Source: Nocardiopsis sp. NRRL B-16309
GTDB lineage: Bacteria > Actinomycetota > Actinomycetes > Streptosporangiales > Streptosporangiaceae
Reading direction: 5' to 3'
Assembly: GCF_001279585.1 (NCBI RefSeq)
Contig: NZ_LGEC01000148.1
Span: 97,120 to 161,119 of the forward strand
Length of the DNA stretch: 64,000 nucleotides
Made by a program: the position numbers and the translations under genes. The notes beneath the pieces are model-generated. The model saw nothing but the letters and a program-made list of their open reading frames with translations, searched no databases and was not told the DNA's origin. This document shows positions 27,681-38,311 of the stretch, in pieces (the stretch's first letter is position 1; the number at the start of each line of letters is the position of its first letter).

Positions 27681-28326
27681 CCAGGATGCCCGTGCCCCGG
27701 GCGGACACGTCCTCGTCCGGGTAGGGCCACCACGTGAGGTCGGCGACCCCGGGTTCGATGGGGTGGAAGGGGCGGAAGGCGCGCTCGACGGTGCGCCGGG
27801 GGGCGGTCGAGGCCAGGGCGAGGAAGCCGCCGCCGCGCATGAGGGCGTGCAGGGCTCCGACGTCGGCGGGCGGGTCGTCCGCGGTGAAGGGGCGGGTCAT
27901 CAGAACGGCGACGGGCTCGTCGAAGTCGACGAGCCCGGAGGTGCTGAGGCGCCGCGTGAGCGCACCGTCGCCGGAACCGTCCGCGGTGATCACGGCGGTG
28001 CCGGAGGAGGACAGCATCCCGGCGGTGCCCTGCGGTGCCACGTGGACGAACCGGGCGTCGGCGCGGGCGGCGCGCACGCGTTCGGCGGTACCGGGGACCG
28101 GACAACCCCAGTCGACGAACTGGGTGACGCCGGCGTCGGCGCACAGGAAGTCGATCACCCGCCCCAGGAAGGCCTGGTGCACTCGGGTCTCCTCGGACAC
28201 GGCGGGTTCGGGAGGCCGGGCACGCGCGCCGAGGCTCACCACGCGCGAGAGCTGGGGAGGAATCTGCGCAGGCGGGTGGCAGGCGGCCGTCATGCGGCCC
28301 GGTTTCGGCCCCCGGACATCCGTCAC
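27655..28326 (-). CDS. DUF574-like (Methyltransf_19) SAM methyltransferase, divergent
   Basis: 223 aa. The PF04672-like pattern is visible: ETRVHQAFLGRVIDFLCADAGVTQFVDWGCPVPGTAERV, then ADARFVHVAP, then GLVDFDEPVAVLMTRPF. The usual DIGTG motif reads DWGCP and the C-terminus is shorter than usual, so SAM binding is doubtful. GTG at 28326 with GGGGGAG seven bases upstream; the ATG at 28293 is an alternative. The 3' end lies in the short-duplication zone, which may have altered its C-terminus. Confidence 0.6.
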   Translation of the reverse strand: MTDVRGPKPGRMTAACHPPAQIPPQLSRVVSLGARARPPEPAVSEETRVHQAFLGRVIDFLCADAGVTQFVDWGCPVPGTAERVRAARADARFVHVAPQGTAGMLSSSGTAVITADGSGDGALTRRLSTSGLVDFDEPVAVLMTRPFTADDPPADVGALHALMRGGGFLALASTAPRRTVERAFRPFHPIEPGVADLTWWPYPDEDVSARGTGILGGLGRRLR

Positions 28327-28517
28327 GTACTCGCTCCCCCAGCCGGTTCGCTCGCGGGAGGCAGAGCGGTCCCCCCACACGGACCGATCGGGCCCCGGGG
28401 CATCGCGCCTTGCCGTCAGGGCCCCGATCGTACCCCCTGGGAACGTGATCCCTCACACATCCCTGAGTGTTATGCGACCCATTTCGCCGTTTGTGGCTCC
28501 CTGGGGCACAAGAGGTT

Positions 28518-28702
28518 GATGCGCTCCCGGCCGGGGCACCACCGGCTCGCTCCCGGCCAGGACATCCACCGCTCCGTTTCTGGCCGAGCACCGACCGCCC
28601 CGTTCCGGGCTCGGGCGTCCACGCCTCGCTCCCGGCCGGGGCACCACCACCGGCTCACTCCAGGCCGGGCATCCACCACATCGTTCCCGGCCGGTGGCAC
28701 GG
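28518..28702. repeat. About seven degenerate 27-bp tandem repeats
   Basis: In the gene-free stretch 28327-28736, imperfect copies of a 26-29-base unit around cgctcccggccggggcacc and acc follow one another about seven times. The unit is close to nine codons, yet no frame has an SD, a recognisable start or any known domain. The rest of the gap holds only the promoter side of the DUF574-like gene. Confidence 0.75.
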
Positions 28703-28736
28703 AAACCGGCGATGGCCTACACCGGCCAGCCGGGTG

Positions 28737-30083
28737 TCAGAGCACGTTACGGGGGTCCGGGGCCGGGACCAGGCGGCCGTCGCAGTCGACGTACTCCCAC
28801 CGGGGCCCGTGCGCGACCAGGTCGGCGACCGCGCCGACGAGCCGGTCCACGTGCTCGACGGTGGTGCCCACGCCCAGGCTCGCCCGCACCGCCTGCGTGT
28901 GGCCCTCGGCCAGCAGCGCGTGGGTGAGCCGGTGGGCGCAGAACAGGCCGTCGCGGACGCCGATGCCGTACTCCGCCGACAGCGCCGCGGCCAGCAGGTC
29001 GGCGGGCAGGCCGTCCACGGTGAACGACACGATGCCCACCCGCGGGTGCTCCTCGCCCCACAGCGCCAGCTCCCGCACGCCCCCGATCTCCGCCAGGCCC
29101 GCGCGCAGCCGCTCCAGCAGCACCGACTCGCGGATGTGCAGACGCTCCTGGGTGTCGGGGGTGAAGGTATCGCAGGCGGCGGCCAGGGCGACGGCGCCGA
29201 GCACGTTCGGGCTGCCCGCCTCGTGCCGGGCGGGCAGGTCGTTCCACACGACGTCGTGCTCGGTGACCAGCTGGGTCGCGCCGCCGCCGGACAGGTACGG
29301 CGTGGCCGCGCGCAGCCAGTCGGCGCGTCCGGCCAGCACTCCGGAGCCGAACGGCGCGTAGAGCTTGTGCGCGGACAGGGCCACGTAGTCGGCGCCCGTC
29401 GCCGTGAGGCTGAACGGCAGGTGCGGCACGTACTGGGCGGCGTCGACCACCACGCGGGCGCCCTCGGCGTGCGCGACCGCCACCAGCTCCTCCACCGGCC
29501 AGATCTCGCCCGTGACGTTGGAGGCCGCGGTCACGCACAGCAGGGTGGGGCCATCGGGCGCCGCGCTCAGGGCCGCGCGGGCGGCCTCGACCGCCTCCTC
29601 CGGGGAGGACGGCAACGGCAGGCGCTCGACCCGCCCGGCGCGGGAGGCGGGGTGCTCCCAGGGCAGCAGGCTCGCGTGGTGCTCGGACTCGAACACCACC
29701 ACCGTGCAGCCCTCGGGCACCGACCGCGCCAGCAGGTTGAGCGCGTCGGTGGTTCCGCGCACGAACACCACCGCGTCCGCGGGCTCGGTCCGCACGCCCA
29801 GGAACCGGGCCACGCTGCGGCGGGCGCGCTCGTAGGCGTCGGTGCTCACCCGCGAGTGGTGGCCCGCGCCGCGGTGCACGCTGGCGTAGTAGGGCAGGGC
29901 CGCGGCCAGCGCGTCGGCGACGGGGGTCAGGCACGGGGCGCTCGCCGCGTAGTCGAAGTTCGCGTACTCCACGCACTCGCCGGTGACCAGCGGGACACCG
30001 CCCTCGGCGGCGACGATCGTGCACGCGTCGGACGGCGCGGTGCGGGCGGCGGGAGCGGTGTGGGTACGGCTGACGACGGTCAT
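28737..30083 (-). CDS. Class V aminotransferase-fold PLP enzyme (cysteine-desulfurase-like)
   Basis: 448 aa fold-type I PLP enzyme. Residues seen: NFDYAASAPCLTPV at the N-terminus, FVRGTTDALNLLARS (PLP phosphate), the PLP Asp/Gln in VVVDAAQYVPHLPF, and the Schiff-base Lys in VALSAHKLYAPFGSGVL. The desulfurase Cys loop is not obvious, although LFCAHRL contributes a Cys near the C-terminus. A SAM-IV riboswitch sits in its leader, so the enzyme belongs to sulfur-amino-acid metabolism, perhaps a cysteine/homocysteine lyase or desulfurase. Start ATG 30083. Monocistronic. Confidence 0.85.
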   Translation of the reverse strand: MTVVSRTHTAPAARTAPSDACTIVAAEGGVPLVTGECVEYANFDYAASAPCLTPVADALAAALPYYASVHRGAGHHSRVSTDAYERARRSVARFLGVRTEPADAVVFVRGTTDALNLLARSVPEGCTVVVFESEHHASLLPWEHPASRAGRVERLPLPSSPEEAVEAARAALSAAPDGPTLLCVTAASNVTGEIWPVEELVAVAHAEGARVVVDAAQYVPHLPFSLTATGADYVALSAHKLYAPFGSGVLAGRADWLRAATPYLSGGGATQLVTEHDVVWNDLPARHEAGSPNVLGAVALAAACDTFTPDTQERLHIRESVLLERLRAGLAEIGGVRELALWGEEHPRVGIVSFTVDGLPADLLAAALSAEYGIGVRDGLFCAHRLTHALLAEGHTQAVRASLGVGTTVEHVDRLVGAVADLVAHGPRWEYVDCDGRLVPAPDPRNVL

Positions 30084-30144
30084 GGGGCACCTCTTCTGTG
30101 GGTCGTGGGACCCACAGGGGTGCCGGGAACGGCGACGCCTCAGG

Positions 30145-30259
30145 GGTCCGCGCTTGTCTGACACGGTCGTGTCGGGACCTGGTCCTCACCCGGGGCACCC
30201 CACCGCGGATGGAGGGTTGCCGACCAGCTAGCCGGGGCTTAGCGCTGGTACTCGTGACC
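30145..30259 (-). promoter_or_regulatory. SAM-IV riboswitch
   Basis: On the minus strand the blocks GGTCACGAGTACCAGCG, AAGCCCCGGCTAGCTGG, CGGCAACCCTCC, CCGCGGTGGGGTGCCCCGGG, TGAGGACCAGG, a GACAC/GTGTC hairpin and the terminal AAGCGCGGACC follow the known actinobacterial SAM-IV fold almost base for base, including the 3' pseudoknot strand. It ends 61 bases before the PLP-enzyme ATG and should repress it when SAM is abundant. Confidence 0.93.
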
Positions 30260-30448
30260 TGCTCAGGAGGCTAGCACAGCGCCACGGACGGTCAACCCCG
30301 CGGCCTGGTGTGGCCCACGACACCCCCCGCTTGACACCCCGCGGACCCGCTGCGCCATACTGATCCCACTGCCTGCCCTCACGCCGCGGGTGTCCGGTTC
30401 CCCCGGCCGCCCTCCAGGCGCGAGACTCCAGAGCGTTGGAGTTTTCGC

Positions 30449-30862
30449 ATGCCTGCCCGCGAGCGAGAGGTGAGTCCGTTGCCCGGCGACGACCGAATGC
30501 AGCAGTTGTTCCGCGACCCGAGGGTCGTCCTGATCTCCGGCTACGCCCGTCTGCCCGACTCGGTGGCGAGCCACTCCCAGTACCAGCGGCTCGGCGTCGT
30601 GCTCGCCGTCGACAGTTCCGACGGCCGGATCGTCGCCGCGGACACCACCCTGCTGACCGACCTGGCCAAGGACTTCTTCCGGGCCCTGGTCGAGGGCGCC
30701 TCGGTCACCGAGGACATCGCCGAGATCGTCCAGCGGGTACAGACCAGGTACGCGGGCCAGTCCGGTGCCGCGCTGACCACCGCCCTGCGCCGCTGCCTGG
30801 AGACCTACTACCAGATGCGGGACGGCGACCAGCTGCCCGGCGACCCCGACGGCAAGGAGTGA
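30449..30862 (+). CDS. DUF3870 family protein
   Basis: 137 aa. After ~25 extra residues the DUF3870 pattern follows: VVLISGYARLPDSVA, YQRLGVVLAVDSSDGRIVAADTTLLTDLAKDFFRALVEG and QVQTRYAGQSGAALTTALRRCLETYYQM. ATG at 30449 with GGAG seven bases upstream. It lies eight bases before the CoA-transferase gene and is often found beside CoA-ester metabolism genes. Biochemical role unknown. Confidence 0.8.
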   Translation: MPAREREVSPLPGDDRMQQLFRDPRVVLISGYARLPDSVASHSQYQRLGVVLAVDSSDGRIVAADTTLLTDLAKDFFRALVEGASVTEDIAEIVQRVQTRYAGQSGAALTTALRRCLETYYQMRDGDQLPGDPDGKE

Positions 30863-30870
30863 CCACGCCC

Positions 30871-32160
30871 GTGACCGACACCCCATCCCGCACCGCGCCG
30901 CTGCCCCTGGCGGGGGTACGCGTGGCCGACCTGTCCCGGGTCCTGGCGGGCCCCTACGCCACCATGCTCCTCGCCGACATGGGCGCGGAGGTGGTCAAGG
31001 TCGAGCAGCCCGGACGCGGCGACGACACCCGTGCCTGGGGGCCGCCGTGGGCAGGCCCGGCCGACGACGCGCCCGGGAAACCGGAAGCGCCGGACACATC
31101 CGGTTCCGCGGACACGCACCCCGGGGAGTCCGCCTACTTCCTGTCGGTGAACCGCAACAAGCGCAGCCTGGCGGTGGACCTCAAGGACCCCGACGGCCTC
31201 GCCGCCGTCCAGGACCTGTGCGCCTCCTGCGACGTCGTCGTGCAGAACTTCCGCCCCGGCGTCGCCGAACGGCTCGGCCTGGGCTACGGAGCCGTCCAGG
31301 CCCGCAATCCGGCGGTCGTGTACTGCTCGGTGAGCGGGTTCGGTCCGGAGCACGAGCCCGCCAGCCGGCCGGGGTTCGACATCGTCGTCCAGGCCGAGAG
31401 CGGGCTGATGGCCACGACCGGCCCGGCGGAGGGCCCGGCGAGCAAGGTGGGCGTGGCCCTGACCGACGTACTCACCGGCCTCAACGCCGCCGTGGGCATC
31501 CTGGGCGCCCTCATGCGGGCCCGGGCCACCGGCGTGGGCGAGGACGTCAGCGTGTCCCTCATCAACTCGACCCTGTCGGGCCTGGTCAACCTCACACAGC
31601 AGGCCCTGGTCACGGGCGAGGAGCCGGCCCGGATGGGCAACGCGCACACCACGATCGTGCCCTACCAGGTCTTCCCCACCGCCGACGCCGACATCGTCGT
31701 CGCCGCGGGCAACGACGCGCTCTACCTGCGGCTGTGCGCCGCGATCGGCCGCGACGACCTGGCCGCGGACCCGCGCTACACGACCAACCGGGGGCGCGTC
31801 GCCCACCGCGAGGAGCTGGTCGCGGCACTGACCGGCACCCTGCGCTCGCGCGGCGCCGACCACTGGATGGCCGTCCTGGTGGAGGCGGGTGTCCCGGTGG
31901 GCCGCGTGCGCGGCGTGCTCGACGCCCTCCGCACGGCCGACGCCGGCGGGGACGACGTCCTGCGCACCGTGGAGCACCCCACCGCCGGGTTGCTGGAGCA
32001 GGTCCGCGCCGGCTTCCGGCTGGCGGGCTCTCCCCCGCCGCTGACCCCGCCGCCGCTGCTCGGACAGCACTCCCGGGAGCTCCTGACCGAGCTCGGCGTG
32101 GGCCCCGAGCGCATCGACGCCATGGTCAAGCGCGGCGCCGTACAACAGGCGGACGTGTGA
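30871..32160 (+). CDS. CaiB/BaiF (family III) CoA-transferase
   Basis: 429 aa. N-terminal signature VRVADLSRVLAGPYATMLLADMGAEVVKVE, then NRNKRSLAVDLKDPDG and the catalytic Asp in GFDIVVQAESGLMATTG. It moves CoA between carboxylic acids. A ~20-residue insert (GPADDAPGKPEAPDTSGS) follows the first strand region. Directly upstream of a glutaryl-CoA-dehydrogenase-like gene, so a succinate/glutarate CoA-transferase role fits (inference). GTG start at 30871. Confidence 0.92.
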   Translation: MTDTPSRTAPLPLAGVRVADLSRVLAGPYATMLLADMGAEVVKVEQPGRGDDTRAWGPPWAGPADDAPGKPEAPDTSGSADTHPGESAYFLSVNRNKRSLAVDLKDPDGLAAVQDLCASCDVVVQNFRPGVAERLGLGYGAVQARNPAVVYCSVSGFGPEHEPASRPGFDIVVQAESGLMATTGPAEGPASKVGVALTDVLTGLNAAVGILGALMRARATGVGEDVSVSLINSTLSGLVNLTQQALVTGEEPARMGNAHTTIVPYQVFPTADADIVVAAGNDALYLRLCAAIGRDDLAADPRYTTNRGRVAHREELVAALTGTLRSRGADHWMAVLVEAGVPVGRVRGVLDALRTADAGGDDVLRTVEHPTAGLLEQVRAGFRLAGSPPPLTPPPLLGQHSRELLTELGVGPERIDAMVKRGAVQQADV

Positions 32161-32341
32161 TCCGCCCGGCCGGGCCCTCACCGATCCCGGCCGGGCCCCG
32201 CGCCGCCGCCCGACCGACCGCCGCGCGACCGGCCGACACCAGATCCGCCGCCACTCGACCGTCCGTCACCCGACCCACCGCCGCCCACGGCACAGACCAC
32301 CGGCCCGCCGGGCCGACCGCACCACGAAGGGACACCCACCG

Positions 32342-33535
32342 ATGAGCGACTCCCAGCACAGGCCCGCCGCCCCGGACCCGCGCGACTTCCTGGCCGTGGA
32401 CGCCACGCTGTCCGACACCGAACGCGACGTCCGCGACGCCGTGCGCGCCTTCGCCACCCGCGAACTGCTGCCGAACGTGGCGGACTGGTTCGACGCCGGG
32501 ACCCTGCCAGACCCGCGCGGCCTGGCCAAGGCCTTCGGCGACCTCGGTGTGCTGGGCATGCACCTGGAGGGCTACGGCTGCGGCGGCTCCAGCGCGGTCG
32601 CCTACGGCCTCGCCTGCCGCGAGCTGGAGGCGGTCGACTCCGGCCTGCGCAGCTTCGTGTCCGTGCAGGGCTCCCTGGCCATGGCCGCCATCCACAAGTA
32701 CGGCTCCGAGGAGCACAAGCGGGAGTGGCTGCCCCGCATGGCCGCCGGCGAGGCGATCGGCTGCTTCGGCCTGACCGAGCCCGACTCCGGGTCCGACCCC
32801 GGCTCCATGCGCACCCGCGCCCGCCGCGACGGCTCCGACTGGGTGCTCAACGGCACGAAGATGTGGATCACCAACGGCTCGGTCGCCGACGTGGCCGTGG
32901 TGTGGGCCGCCACCGACGACGGCATCCGCGGGTTCGTGGTCCCCACCGACACCCCCGGCTTCTCCGCCAACGTCATCCACAGGAAGCTGTCCCTGCGCGC
33001 CTCGATCACCGCCGAGCTGGTGCTGGAGGACGTGCGCCTGCCCGGCGACGCGGTCCTGCCGCTGTCCAAGGGCCTGGGCTCACCGCTGTCCTGCCTGAAC
33101 GAGGCCCGCTACGGCATCGTGTGGGGCGCGGCCGGGGCCGCGCGCGCCTGCTACGAGGCGGCGCTGGAGTACGGACTCACCCGTGAGCAGTTCGGACGGC
33201 CGATCGCCGGCTTCCAGCTCACGCAGCGCAAGCTCGCCGACATGGTCGTGGACGTCAACCACGCGAACATGACGGCGCTGCGGATCGGCCGGCTCAAGGA
33301 CGCCGGCGAGTGCCACCACAACCACGTCAGCTTCGGCAAGTTCTCCTGCGTGGCCGCCGCCCAGCGGGTGGCCGCCGCCGCCCGCTCCGTGCACGGCGCC
33401 AACGGCATCACCCTGGAGTACCCGGTGATGCGGCACATGGTGAACCTGGAGACGGTGGCCACCTACGAGGGCACCGAGGAGATCCACGCCCTGAGCATCG
33501 GCCAGGCGGTCACGGGCCTCTCCGCCTTCCGGTGA
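32342..33535 (+). CDS. gcdH: Acyl-CoA dehydrogenase, glutaryl-CoA dehydrogenase type
   Basis: 397 aa flavoprotein. FAD and substrate motifs: GCFGLTEPDSGSDPGSM, WVLNGTKMWITNG, the R-loop CLNEARYGIVWGAAGAARACYE, REQFGRPIAGFQLTQRKLADM and the catalytic-base segment ATYEGTEEIHALSIGQ. The ARYGIVWG and Glu-bearing YEGTEEIH segments are those of GcdH, which oxidises and decarboxylates glutaryl-CoA to crotonyl-CoA in lysine/tryptophan breakdown. With the upstream CoA-transferase it would form a glutarate-use unit. The 181-base gap between them is CCGACC-rich without a gene. Confidence 0.92.
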   Translation: MSDSQHRPAAPDPRDFLAVDATLSDTERDVRDAVRAFATRELLPNVADWFDAGTLPDPRGLAKAFGDLGVLGMHLEGYGCGGSSAVAYGLACRELEAVDSGLRSFVSVQGSLAMAAIHKYGSEEHKREWLPRMAAGEAIGCFGLTEPDSGSDPGSMRTRARRDGSDWVLNGTKMWITNGSVADVAVVWAATDDGIRGFVVPTDTPGFSANVIHRKLSLRASITAELVLEDVRLPGDAVLPLSKGLGSPLSCLNEARYGIVWGAAGAARACYEAALEYGLTREQFGRPIAGFQLTQRKLADMVVDVNHANMTALRIGRLKDAGECHHNHVSFGKFSCVAAAQRVAAAARSVHGANGITLEYPVMRHMVNLETVATYEGTEEIHALSIGQAVTGLSAFR

Positions 33536-33555
33536 CCGGGGCCCGCACTCCGCGC

Positions 33556-33588
33556 GCCGCACCCCGGACGGGCATACCGGGGTGCGGC
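33556..33588 (+). terminator. Terminator after gcdH
   Basis: Perfect 12-bp stem gccgcaccccgg / ccggggtgcggc with a 9-base loop, 21 bases beyond the stop. Confidence 0.8.
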
Positions 33589-33640
33589 GGCCCGTGCCGA
33601 CCCTCCACAATGGAGGTATCCGACCGAGAGGGTTGCCGAG

Positions 33641-34108
33641 ATGGTCAACGAACCGACGAAGCGGTTCGAGATGACGCGGTTGCGGCGTACGGCCAATGCC
33701 GTCATCAGCAACTTCGTCAAGTACGGGGCGTGCCCGCCCGAGATGCACCTGCTCACCACGCGGGGGCGCAGGTCCGGGTTCCTGCGCACCATCCCGATCA
33801 GCGTCCTGGACAGCGAGCGCGGCCGCTGCCTGGTCGCCCCCTACGGGGAGGTGGACTGGGTGCGCAACCTGCGCAAGGACGGGTTCGCCACCCTGCGCCA
33901 GGGCGGCTGGATCGAGCTCATCAGCGTCCGGGAGCTGGAACCCGAGGAGGCGGCGCCGCTGCTGAAGGAGTACCTGCAGCACCCGAGGGCTGCCGTGGTG
34001 GGACCGTACTTCGAGACCCCGCCGGACGCACCAGAGAACGCGTTCGTGGACGAGGCCCCCGGGCACCCGGTGTTCGCGATCGTGAGGTCCACCACGATCC
34101 GGATCTGA
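33641..34108 (+). CDS. Ddn-like F420-dependent oxidoreductase (DUF385)
   Basis: 155 aa split-barrel protein of the deazaflavin-dependent nitroreductase family. Typical pattern: MHLLTTRGRRSGFLRTIPISVLDSERGRCLVAPYGEVDWVRNLRKDG, with the F420-phosphate-binding basic turn TRGRRSG and WVRNLR. ATG 33641 after GAGAGGGTTGCCGAG. Substrate unknown. It is the first of two F420-type proteins in the window. Confidence 0.88.
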   Translation: MVNEPTKRFEMTRLRRTANAVISNFVKYGACPPEMHLLTTRGRRSGFLRTIPISVLDSERGRCLVAPYGEVDWVRNLRKDGFATLRQGGWIELISVRELEPEEAAPLLKEYLQHPRAAVVGPYFETPPDAPENAFVDEAPGHPVFAIVRSTTIRI

Positions 34109-34132
34109 TCGGGGTCCGGGCGGCGGACCGCG

Positions 34133-34167
34133 CCGGTCCCCGGCACCTTCACCGGTGCCGGGACCGG
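34133..34167. terminator. Convergent terminator between the Ddn-like gene and relA
   Basis: Long inverted repeat CCGGTCCC-CGGCACC / GGTGCCG-GGACCGG with one bulged C, ending five bases from the relA stop and serving both strands. Confidence 0.75.
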
Positions 34168-34171
34168 CGTG

Positions 34172-36667
<2,496 letters not shown>

Positions 36668-36981
36668 GCCTACCTCCCGCGGTCCGTCCGGTCGCGCGGG
36701 CGTCATCAACGCCGATGGCGAAGGCGTCGCCCGGCTCCACCGGTACACGTGCGTGTCGTCAAGGGCCAGTCTCCGACGCGGCCGCCGCGGTGTCTCCCCC
36801 ACGGACCGCCCCGCGGTCGCGGGAGCGATCTGCGTCTCCCGGTCGCGCTCCGGCGCCTCCCACGTGACCCTGTGTGACACGTATCACCTGGGGTGTGACC
36901 CCTGGTGTAGGAGTACATCAACGATGGCGGGCCCCCTCCCATTCCCGTGGGGACGGAGAGGGTGGAACGCGGATCGCCGGA

Positions 36982-37530
36982 TCAGACCGAGAGGAGGCAG
37001 TGCGGCTCCACGTCGGGCAGCTTCTCGCGTCCCTGGAGCGCGGCGAGTTCCATCAGGACCGAGAATCCCACGACCGTACCACCCGCTGTGCGGACGAGTT
37101 CCACCGCGGCCCTGCCGGTGCCTCCGGTCGCGAGGACGTCGTCGACGATGAGCACACGGCTGCCCGGGTGGAGCGCGTCGGCGTGGATCTCGACGGTCGC
37201 GGTCCCGTACTCCAGATCATAGGCCCGGCCGATGGTCCGCGAGGGCAGTTTCCCGGCTTTGCGCGCCGGGACGAAGCCCGCGCCCAGTTCGAGGGCGACG
37301 GGGGCGCCGAAGATGAAGCCGCGCGCCTCCAGCCCGATGACGTGGTCCACTCCGGCGTCGAGGAAGGGCGCCGCCAGGGCGGCCACGGTCGCGGCGAACG
37401 CGTGCCGGTCGTTGAGCAGCGGCGTGATGTCCTTGAACAGGATGCCGGGCTCGGGGAAGTCGGCGACGTCGCGGATGCGGGACTGGATGAGTTCCAGGTC
37501 CGGAACGGCGTCGGCGGTGTCGGTCGTCAT
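36982..37530 (-). CDS. apt: Adenine phosphoribosyltransferase
   Basis: 182 aa. Salvages adenine with PRPP to AMP. Signatures: FPEPGILFKDITPLLNDRHAF, GLEARGFIFGAPVALELGAGFVPARKAGKLP and the PRPP loop RVLIVDDVLATGGTGRAAVELV. ATG 37530. In most actinomycetes secF lies immediately upstream; here the upstream neighbour is yajC, 149 bases away behind two hairpins. Confidence 0.97.
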   Translation of the reverse strand: MTTDTADAVPDLELIQSRIRDVADFPEPGILFKDITPLLNDRHAFAATVAALAAPFLDAGVDHVIGLEARGFIFGAPVALELGAGFVPARKAGKLPSRTIGRAYDLEYGTATVEIHADALHPGSRVLIVDDVLATGGTGRAAVELVRTAGGTVVGFSVLMELAALQGREKLPDVEPHCLLSV

Positions 37531-37575
37531 GCGGGGCCTCTGCAGTGGGATGCGGGTGCGGGTGGCCACGCACGG

Positions 37576-37608
37576 CGGTACCGGCCCCCGCGCGGGGAGC
37601 CGGTACCG
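37576..37608. terminator. Long hairpin between yajC and apt
   Basis: Stem cggtaccggc / gccggtaccg (10 bp) continued inward by CCCC-gcgc-GGGG. With the second hairpin at 37655-37672 it separates apt from yajC transcription. Confidence 0.75.
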
Positions 37609-37654
37609 AAGTCTGTGGCCGTCGGAGGGCGGACGAGGCCGGCCCTTCCGGTCT

Positions 37655-37672
37655 CGGTCCCCGAGGGGACCG
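37655..37672 (-). terminator. Terminator directly after yajC
   Basis: CGGTCCCC-ga-GGGGACCG, a perfect 8-bp stem seven bases past the yajC stop. Confidence 0.7.
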
Positions 37673-37679
37673 GGCGGGA

Positions 37680-38045
37680 TCAGCTCTGGGGCTTGTCGTC
37701 GTCGCCGAAGTCGGGGCGGTCCTCCACCGGGGTGTCGTCGGCCGCGGGCGTGATGACCTCGCCGATGCCGGCCTTGAGCATCCGGATACGGGTGCCCGGA
37801 GAGATCTCCAGCAGCACGTCGGTGTCGTGGATCTCCACGACGGTCGCGAAGATGCCCGCCTTGGTCATGACCTCGACGCCGGGCACGAGGGCCGCCTGCA
37901 TCTGGTTCTCCTGCTGGCGGCGCTTCTGGTTCGGCCGCCAGAACAGCAGCCAGAAGACCAGCAGGATGAGCAGGAACGGCAGGATCATGGAGAGCAGCCC
38001 GCCCGCGGGCTCTCCTTCGGCGGCGAGATGGTAAATGCCCTGCAC
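37680..38045 (-). CDS. yajC: Preprotein translocase subunit YajC
   Basis: 121 aa, one membrane helix (SMILPFLLILLVFWLLFWRP, ~17-36), then the small SH3-like domain VPGVEVMTKAGIFATVVEIHDTDVLLEISPGTRIRML and an acidic tail. YajC associates with SecDF-YidC. GTG start at 38045 with AGGAAGG upstream. Its usual partners secD and secF do not follow. Between its start and ruvB lie 266 bases without a gene, with a GCGGGGCCCCGC palindrome at 38221-38232. Confidence 0.93.
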   Translation of the reverse strand: MQGIYHLAAEGEPAGGLLSMILPFLLILLVFWLLFWRPNQKRRQQENQMQAALVPGVEVMTKAGIFATVVEIHDTDVLLEISPGTRIRMLKAGIGEVITPAADDTPVEDRPDFGDDDKPQS

Positions 38046-38311
38046 GGGGGCGTCCTTCCTGACGTTTCGTCGTGTGGCCGACGGATCCCGGTTCGGACAC
38101 CGCGACGACCACCTTGAGCATGCCACCCGGATTCATCCCGGGTCGCACCCGTCACCTGTAACGCTCGACGGGCCCGACACGTTCCGCGAGTGCCGAAAAG
38201 ACATCCGCGGGGTGCGCGGGGCGGGGCCCCGCGTCGGCTGGTGGACCCAGCTTACGTGGCGCCGGTCACCGTCGGCCCACCAGTGGAGATCGGTGTGTTA
38301 ACGATCGCCGG

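Noticed and set aside
28518..28702. Possible CRISPR array
   Set aside because: The units are contiguous, degenerate and without unique spacers, and no cas gene is near.
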